Origin: an uncultured bacterium | GTDB taxonomy: Bacteria; Bacillota; Clostridia; Oscillospirales; Ruminococcaceae | Direction of reading: 5' to 3' | DNA length: 8,998 bases | Assembly: GCA_934845495.1 (NCBI GenBank) | Contig: CAKWRB010000012.1 | Location: 3,202 to 12,199, forward strand | Shown: positions 4,128 through 8,998 of the stretch, in pieces | How the letters are laid out: the number at the start of each line of letters is the position of its first letter | Numbering within the stretch: the first letter of the stretch is position 1 | Made by a program: the position numbers and the translations under genes | Notes under the pieces: generated by a model | Told to the model about the DNA's origin: nothing | What the model saw: the letters and a program-made list of their open reading frames with translations, nothing else | Database searches by the model: none

Positions 4128-5624
4128 TCAGGACTTGGTTTCCGGCAGGGGATGGCTCTGGTAGAAGGCCAGGGTCTCGTCCTTGCGCTGCAGGATCTCC
4201 TCAAACCGGTTGATGTACTCGTAGGGGTACTTGAAGTTGAAGAGCCGCTTGATGTCCTCGCCCTGGGGATCCCGGAGCTTGCTTACACCGCCGGCACCGC
4301 AGGCCAGGATGGTGTGGGTCTCGTCCATGATGTAGACATTGTACAGCCCCTCCTTGCCCGGCTTGCAGTAGCCGGTGTTCTCCAGGTTGTCCAGAATGTT
4401 GCGCTGGCGGTAGAGATAGTAGGGCTCGTAGCCGTTCTCCATCAGGCGGTGCTGGGCATAATCCACCATCTCGGTGACATCTCCGGTGAGGGAGGAGAGA
4501 TCCACAGCCTTCTCCCCGGACAGATCCGCCGACCGCTTCACCGACAGGGTGTGGACGGTGATGTTCTCCGGGGCCAGCTCCAGCAGGCGCTCCACCGTAT
4601 GGCGGAAGCTGTCCAGCGTATCGGTGGGCAGCCCGGCGATGATGTCCATATTGATGTTGTCAAAGCCCAGCTCCCGGGCCATCTCATAGCAGTCCACCAC
4701 CGCCTGGGCAGGATGCTTGCGGCCCACGAAGCGCAGCACATCGTCGTTGAAGGTCTGGGGATTGATGCTGATGCGGGTGACGCCGGCCTCCCGGATCACC
4801 TGGAGCTTTTCCCGGGTGATGGTATCCGGCCGACCGGCCTCGATGGTGTACTCCCACACCTGCGAGAGGTCAAAGTGTTCGGCCACACAGTCGGTGAGCC
4901 GCTTGAGCTGCTCGGCAGTGATGGAGGTGGGGGTGCCGCCGCCAAAGTAGACGGTGCGCAGCTTCAGCCCGGCCTTCCGGGCCACTTCGGCGGTGTGGGC
5001 GATCTCCTGGCACAGGCAGTCGATGTACTGATCCATTAGCTTGTAGGTCTTTTCGATGGAATGGGATACAAAGGAGCAGTACAGGCACCGGGACGGACAG
5101 AACGGAATGGAGATGTACAGACTGAAGCTGTCCGGGGTGTTCCGGGAGAGGATGGCATGTTCCTTCTGCTGGGTGGCAAAGGCCAGATCCAGCTTCTCCT
5201 GGGAGACCAGGTAGTCCTCCCGCAGTTCCCGGGCAACCTCCTCCCGGCTGTGCCCCTGATCCAGCCGGCGCTGTACCAGCTTGACCGGGCGGATCCCGGT
5301 GAGCACACCCCACTTGGGTACGGTGCCGGTGATCTCACTGAGAAGGTGATAGAGCATCCGGGCCAGGTGCAGTTCGCAGTCGTGGTCGGGATCCTCCGCA
5401 CTCACCGGAACGATCTCACTGGCCTCCCAGGTCCGGTTCTCCCGTTCCACGGTCAGCGACAGGGAGGCCCGTCCCGGGCGCAGATTGGTCTCTGCCAGAA
5501 TAAAGTTATCCAGCGGCTCCTCGCCCTCCTTGGCAGGGATCACCTTTTCCCCACGGAAGAAGAGCATCGCCACTCCGGCCAGTTCATAGCCATAGTCCCG
5601 GCCTTCACAGAATACAGTCATCAT
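4128..5624 (-). CDS. hemZ: HemZ-family radical SAM protein (coproporphyrinogen III oxidase-like)
   Basis: A 498-residue protein. An N-terminal region of about 165 residues is specific to the HemZ group. The radical SAM core follows, with the cluster motif C176-x3-C180-x2-C183 (CPSRCLYC). Further motifs are GGGTPT (228-233) for SAM binding, TIEAGRPDTIT (260-270) and RISINPQTF (284-292). The C-terminal region carries GYCKPGKEGLYNVYIMDE and ACGAGGVSKL, typical of HemN/HemW/HemZ relatives. HemZ is usually annotated as the oxygen-independent coproporphyrinogen III dehydrogenase of haem synthesis. However, the fourth cysteine of true HemN (CxxxCxxCxC) is replaced (CSF), as in HemW-type haem chaperones, so the reaction is not certain. 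Two ATG codons stand in tandem at the start; an AGAGG Shine-Dalgarno sequence lies in the end of the preceding gene, 6 nt upstream. Last gene of the rsh operon. Confidence 0.9.
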   Translation of the reverse strand: MMTVFCEGRDYGYELAGVAMLFFRGEKVIPAKEGEEPLDNFILAETNLRPGRASLSLTVERENRTWEASEIVPVSAEDPDHDCELHLARMLYHLLSEITGTVPKWGVLTGIRPVKLVQRRLDQGHSREEVARELREDYLVSQEKLDLAFATQQKEHAILSRNTPDSFSLYISIPFCPSRCLYCSFVSHSIEKTYKLMDQYIDCLCQEIAHTAEVARKAGLKLRTVYFGGGTPTSITAEQLKRLTDCVAEHFDLSQVWEYTIEAGRPDTITREKLQVIREAGVTRISINPQTFNDDVLRFVGRKHPAQAVVDCYEMARELGFDNINMDIIAGLPTDTLDSFRHTVERLLELAPENITVHTLSVKRSADLSGEKAVDLSSLTGDVTEMVDYAQHRLMENGYEPYYLYRQRNILDNLENTGYCKPGKEGLYNVYIMDETHTILACGAGGVSKLRDPQGEDIKRLFNFKYPYEYINRFEEILQRKDETLAFYQSHPLPETKS

Positions 5625-5630
5625 GTTGCG

Positions 5631-6257
5631 TTATCCTCTCATGTACGGATTTTTGCTGCGCTCCTGGCTCATATAGCTGGGCGAACCGTGTCCAGGGCAG
5701 ATGGTGTACTCGCCGGGCAGATCCCGCAGACGCAGCACCGACTTGCGCAGCGCCTCGGCATCGCCGCCGGGGAAATCGGTGCGTCCCACACTGAGCGGGA
5801 ACAGGGTATCCCCAGTGAAGATCACATCGCTTACCTGATAGCAGACGCCGCCGGGGGTGTGGCCCGGTGTTTCCAGAACGGTAAAGGTCAGCTCGTCCAG
5901 TTCGATGGTGTCGCCCTCCTGCAGCAGCCGGTCGTACCGGAGCTTCTGATGCTTCTTGGGGCCGCCCAGCATGGGGGCCAGGCTCAGGTCGGGGTTGCCG
6001 TAGACCGGCAGCTCCTTTTCGCCCAGCATCACCGGACAGTCGGGGTAGCGCTTGCACAGGGCCTCCACCGCACCGGTGTGGTCGTAGTGGGCATGGGTGA
6101 GCAGGATCATCGAGGGCTCTGCCCCCAAATCCTCCAGCTTGGCGATGATGGTTTCGGGGTCGGCACCGGGGTCGATCACAGCGATGTGGCGCTCCTTGGT
6201 CATCACCAGGTAGCAGTTGGTCTCCATCAGACCAGTGAGCATTGTGTAGATCCTCAT
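5631..6257 (-). CDS. MBL-fold metallohydrolase, glyoxalase II-like (YcbL/YqgX type)
   Basis: A 208-residue cytosolic metallo-beta-lactamase-fold enzyme of about the usual size for the small glyoxalase II-like group. Metal ligands are visible: the THAHYDH motif (H55, H57, D59, H60), H133 in PGHTPGG, D150 in TGDTLF and H190 in CPGHG. The GRTDFPGG segment (159-166) is typical of this group. It lacks the C-terminal helical glutathione-binding domain of full-length glyoxalase II, so hydrolysis of small thioesters is plausible but the substrate is unknown. Its ATG overlaps the dtd TGA stop (ATGA), and hemZ begins 6 nt after it, so the three genes are translated from one mRNA. A MBL protein of this kind between dtd and hemZ is a recurring arrangement in Clostridia. 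Confidence 0.92.
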   Translation of the reverse strand: MRIYTMLTGLMETNCYLVMTKERHIAVIDPGADPETIIAKLEDLGAEPSMILLTHAHYDHTGAVEALCKRYPDCPVMLGEKELPVYGNPDLSLAPMLGGPKKHQKLRYDRLLQEGDTIELDELTFTVLETPGHTPGGVCYQVSDVIFTGDTLFPLSVGRTDFPGGDAEALRKSVLRLRDLPGEYTICPGHGSPSYMSQERSKNPYMRG

Positions 6258-6751
6258 GCTTCCTCCTTTGCGCCTGCCTTGCGCACTGTCACCCGCTTGG
6301 GCATGATCTCATCGGTGTCCAGTACAATGGTCACCGGACCGTCGTTCTGGATATATACCTGCATATCGGCGCCGAACTGGCCGGTGGCAACCTTTTCCAC
6401 ACCCAGGGCGATCAGTTCGTGTACAAAGCTCTCGTAGAGCGGCTCGGAGATCTCCGGACGGCCGGCCGAAATGAAGGAGGGACGGTTGCCCTTTTTGCAG
6501 TCGGCATACAGGGTGAACTGGGAAACCACCAGGGCCTCGCCGCCGATGTCCATCAGCGAAAGGTTCATCTTCTCATTCTCATCGGTGAAGATGCGCAGAT
6601 TGACGATCTTCTTCGCCAGGAAGCGCATTTCCTCCTCGGTATCCTCCCCGGATACCCCCAGCAGGATCATCAGACCCTGCCCGATCTCTCCGACGGTTTC
6701 TCCGCCGATTTCCACACGGGATGCGGCTACCCGCTGTACCACAGCTCTCAT
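6254..6751 (-). CDS. dtd: D-aminoacyl-tRNA deacylase
   Basis: A 165-residue DTD1-type protein. It frees tRNA from D-amino acids (and glycine mis-charged on tRNA-Ala), protecting translation. Key motifs are present: the N-terminal MRAVVQRV, the SQFTLYAD active-site motif (77-84, with Thr80), GNRPSF (88-93), and the cross-subunit Gly-cisPro motif within NDGPVT (136-141). The C-terminus runs about 15 residues past the common length (near 148), with a basic then acidic tail, and its stop overlaps the next gene's start by 4 nt. The start has an AAAAGGAG ribosome binding site in the 16-nt gap after rsh. The rsh-dtd pair is one of the most conserved neighbourhoods in Firmicutes. Confidence 0.96.
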   Translation of the reverse strand: MRAVVQRVAASRVEIGGETVGEIGQGLMILLGVSGEDTEEEMRFLAKKIVNLRIFTDENEKMNLSLMDIGGEALVVSQFTLYADCKKGNRPSFISAGRPEISEPLYESFVHELIALGVEKVATGQFGADMQVYIQNDGPVTIVLDTDEIMPKRVTVRKAGAKEEA

Positions 6752-6767
6752 CTTAACAGGCTCCTTT

Positions 6768-8951
6768 TTACTGATTTGCGCGCTTGACCTCGACTACGCC
6801 GTCGATCTTGCGCAGATTGGACATGATATTGGTCAGCTGCTCCACATTCACAGTGCCCAGCGTCAGGGTGACCGAAGTCATGCCGTCCTTGAGCTCCCGG
6901 GCCTGCAGTGCGTGCAGCGGAACATGCATATTGTTGAGGGTGATGCTCACCTCCGCCAGCAGCAGACCGCGGTCACGCGCCAGCAGTTCGATGGAGGACT
7001 TGAACACCTCCCGCTGGGTGGTTTCGGCCCACTCCGCTGCAACCCAGCGGCTCTGCTGTTCGGGGTCCTTCATCGAATTGATGACATTGGGGCAGTCCAG
7101 CTTGTGGATGGACACACCCGACCCCCGGGTGATGAACCCGATGATCGCATCGCCGGGCAGCGGATTGCAGCACTGGGCAAACTTGACCAGGCAGCTGTCC
7201 AACCCCTCGACGATGACACCGCTGGACACCTTGGACTTCTTCTGCACCAGCTTGGGCAGAGCCTGGGCTGCCTTTTCCGCCTCGGAGGTGCGGAACATCT
7301 TCACATAATCGATCTTGATGCGGGGAGCGATCTTCGCCAGCGAAATGCCGCCGTAGCCGATGGCTGCCAGGAAGTCGTCCACATTCTTCATCTGCTGCTT
7401 TTCCGCCAGATAGCCGAGGAACTCCTCCTCCTGCTGTTCGGTCAGGCTGATAGAGCTGCGCCGGAACTCCCGTTCCAGTTCCTCCCGGCCGGCGGCGATG
7501 TTCTCCTCCCGCTTCTCCTTTTTGAACCAGGCGCGGATCTTGTTGCGTGCCTCGCTGGTCTTGACGACCTTGAGCCAGTCGCGGTTGGGGCCCTTGGTGT
7601 TGCCGGTGATGATCTCGATGATCATGCCGGTTTTCACCACCGTGTCGATGGGCATGATGCGCCCATCCACCTTGGCGCCCATCATGCGGTTGCCCACCGC
7701 CGAGTGAATGGCATAGGCAAAGTCGATGATGGTGGAGCCGGACGGCAGGTTGATGACATCGCCCTTGGGGGTGAACACAAACACTTCCTCCGGGGCGATA
7801 TCGGTTTTGATGGTGCGCACGATGTCTTCCACATCGTCGCTCTCCTGCTGGGCTTCCAGAAGCTGGCGCACCCAGGCCAGCTTCTCCTCCAGGCTGTCCT
7901 TGCCCGAAAGGCCGGCCTTGTACTTCCAGTGTGCCGCAACACCGTATTCTGCGATGTAGTGCATATCCCAGGTGCGGATCTGGATCTCGAAGGGGATGCC
8001 CTCCTTGTCCAGCACAGTGGTGTGCAGCGACTGGTACATATTGGCCTTGGGGGTGGAGATATAGTCTTTGAACCGGTTGGGAATGGGACGGAACATATCG
8101 TGCACCACGCCCAGCACATTGTAACATTCGTTGACGGTGTCCACAATGACACGCAGGGCATAGACATCGAAGATCTCATCGAAGTCCCGACCCTGGATAT
8201 ACACCTTGCGGTAGATACCGTAGATGCTCTTCACCCGGCTTTCCAGGTGGAAGTGCATTCCCTCGGAATTGAGCCGCTCGGTGAGACGCTCCCGGATCAT
8301 CGAGAGGAACTTGTCCCGCTCGTCCTTGCGCAGGATCAGCTGGGATTCGATCTCGGAATAGGCAGCCGGGTCCAGGAAGCGCAGAGCGGTATCCTCCAGC
8401 TCCTCCTTGACCAGCTTCAGACCCAGGCGATGGGCCAGCGGCGCATAGACTTCCATTGTCTCCAGCGATTTATCCCGCTGCTTCTGGGGCGGCATCGACT
8501 CCAGTGTACGCATATTGTGCAGCCGGTCCGCCAGTTTGATGATGATGACCCGGACATCCTGTGCCATCGCCAGCAGCATTTTGCGGACATTTTCCGCCTG
8601 CTGCTCCTCCCGGGTGGAGAAGGGCACCTGCCCCAGCTTGGTGACACCGTTCACCATCAGGGCCACATCTTCGCCGAACTGCTTTTCGATGCTTTCGCCG
8701 GTGGTGGCGGTATCCTCTACCACATCATGCAGCAGGGCGGCCACCAGAGTCTCGGTGTCCATGCCCAGCCCCACCAGGATGATCGCCACGGCAACAGGAT
8801 GGCTGATATAGGGCTCACCTGAACGGCGGCGCTGCTCCTTGTGAGCCTCCTTGGCCACCTGGTAAGCCGCCAGGATCCGCTCGGTATCATAGCTTCGTCC
8901 GCTCTCTTTGATTGCCTGCATCAGATCGTCGATCGTATAAACTTTTTCCAT
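6768..8951 (-). CDS. relA: Bifunctional (p)ppGpp synthetase/hydrolase (Rel/RSH)
   Basis: A 727-residue long RSH that makes and degrades the alarmone (p)ppGpp in the stringent response. Domains in order: HD hydrolase with intact HDVVED (H75, D76, E79, D80) and LADRLHNMRTL (about 140-150); synthetase with RVKSIYGIYRK (about 239-249), RFKDYIS (293-299) and YQSLHTTV (306-313); TGS (about 390-450, VFVFTPKG); a Cys-containing zinc-finger-like domain (CCNPLPGD, about 594-601, with HKLDCPN near 616-622); and a C-terminal ACT domain (about 650-725). The RxKD motif and complete HD site mark a bifunctional enzyme, not a synthetase-only RelA. An in-frame ATG 24 nt upstream has no ribosome binding site; the chosen ATG has GAGGTG at 6-nt spacing. 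First visible gene of the operon. Confidence 0.97.
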   Translation of the reverse strand: MEKVYTIDDLMQAIKESGRSYDTERILAAYQVAKEAHKEQRRRSGEPYISHPVAVAIILVGLGMDTETLVAALLHDVVEDTATTGESIEKQFGEDVALMVNGVTKLGQVPFSTREEQQAENVRKMLLAMAQDVRVIIIKLADRLHNMRTLESMPPQKQRDKSLETMEVYAPLAHRLGLKLVKEELEDTALRFLDPAAYSEIESQLILRKDERDKFLSMIRERLTERLNSEGMHFHLESRVKSIYGIYRKVYIQGRDFDEIFDVYALRVIVDTVNECYNVLGVVHDMFRPIPNRFKDYISTPKANMYQSLHTTVLDKEGIPFEIQIRTWDMHYIAEYGVAAHWKYKAGLSGKDSLEEKLAWVRQLLEAQQESDDVEDIVRTIKTDIAPEEVFVFTPKGDVINLPSGSTIIDFAYAIHSAVGNRMMGAKVDGRIMPIDTVVKTGMIIEIITGNTKGPNRDWLKVVKTSEARNKIRAWFKKEKREENIAAGREELEREFRRSSISLTEQQEEEFLGYLAEKQQMKNVDDFLAAIGYGGISLAKIAPRIKIDYVKMFRTSEAEKAAQALPKLVQKKSKVSSGVIVEGLDSCLVKFAQCCNPLPGDAIIGFITRGSGVSIHKLDCPNVINSMKDPEQQSRWVAAEWAETTQREVFKSSIELLARDRGLLLAEVSITLNNMHVPLHALQARELKDGMTSVTLTLGTVNVEQLTNIMSNLRKIDGVVEVKRANQ

Positions 8952-8957
8952 TCCTGT

Positions 8958-8963
8958 CACCTC
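8958..8963 (-). promoter_or_regulatory. Ribosome binding site fixing the rsh start
   Basis: GAGGTG lies 6 nt upstream of the ATG at 8951. The upstream in-frame ATG at 8975 has only pyrimidine-mixed sequence before it, so the shorter protein is preferred. Two other frames entering from the right edge stop at 8962-8964 and 8957-8959, right over this site. One of them may be the tail of an upstream operon gene, but too little is visible to say. Confidence 0.7.
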
Positions 8964-8998
8964 ATTCCAACCCATTCAGGCACCGGATGGCCGATGCG

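Noticed and set aside
4107..5039. Plus-strand open frame opposite hemZ
   Set aside because: Antisense shadow rich in Val/Leu/Gly/His; starts inside the hemZ terminator region and has no supporting features.
5061..6437. Long plus-strand open frame opposite hemZ, the MBL gene and dtd
   Set aside because: It crosses three genuine genes in antisense, has low-complexity His/Gln/Val/Gly composition and no family resemblance.
6471..8822. A very long plus-strand open frame opposite rsh and dtd
   Set aside because: It mirrors the third-position GC bias of the real minus-strand genes, is His/Leu/Gly/Asp-rich with no recognisable domain, and has no ribosome binding site context. It is a shadow of rsh, whose own domains are unmistakable.
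8952..8975. An 8-residue N-terminal extension of RSH
   Set aside because: No ribosome binding site precedes the upstream ATG, whereas the downstream ATG has GAGGTG at good spacing.
8952..8998. Tail of an upstream operon gene such as recJ or apt
   Set aside because: Two frames run in from the right edge and stop just before rsh, but 11-13 codons are too few to identify or to choose between them.

Overview
The window is a compact stretch of bacterial core chromosome. Every supported gene lies on the minus strand, so transcription runs from high to low coordinates. The gene set (SpoVB, HU, RqcP, YabP, YabQ, then an RSH-Dtd-MBL-HemZ block) and the GC-rich coding sequence point to an anaerobic, low-oxygen-lifestyle Firmicute of class Clostridia. 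My best guess is Oscillospirales/Ruminococcaceae (Gemmiger, Subdoligranulum or Faecalibacterium-like), but genus cannot be fixed from this sequence alone. I see no mobile element, CRISPR array, tRNA or rRNA.

Right-hand block (4063-8951): a tight four-gene operon, rsh (bifunctional (p)ppGpp synthetase/hydrolase), dtd (D-aminoacyl-tRNA deacylase), a small glyoxalase II-like metallo-beta-lactamase hydrolase, and hemZ (HemZ-type radical SAM protein). The genes are 16 nt apart, overlap by 4 nt, and are 6 nt apart respectively. The block ends in a strong intrinsic terminator. Its promoter lies beyond the right edge.

Middle (3455-4072): a monocistronic gene for a small coiled-coil plus zinc-ribbon protein of unknown function. 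Its sigma-A-type promoter reuses the T-tract of the hemZ terminator as its -35 region. The mRNA leader can form an interrupted hairpin, and the gene ends in its own terminator.

Left-hand block (1-3435): a version of the conserved Firmicute sporulation/translation-quality neighbourhood, spoVB - hup - rqcP - yabP - yabQ. In Bacillus divIC would come next, but it is not visible here. The block is cut into separate transcription units. There is a sigma-E-like promoter before spoVB, a terminator after spoVB, a GNRA-capped terminator between hup and rqcP, and a terminator-like hairpin between rqcP and yabP whose 3' arm is also the yabP ribosome binding site. A weaker sigma-E-like promoter lies so that transcripts starting from it would lack the 5' arm of that hairpin. 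This suggests, as inference, that HU, RqcP and the sporulation genes YabP/YabQ are decoupled: vegetative read-through is damped and sporulation-specific transcription is not.

No clearly new multi-gene system is present. The most interesting signals are the regulatory structures in the spoVB-hup-rqcP-yabPQ block and the uncharacterised zinc-ribbon gene with its leader hairpin.
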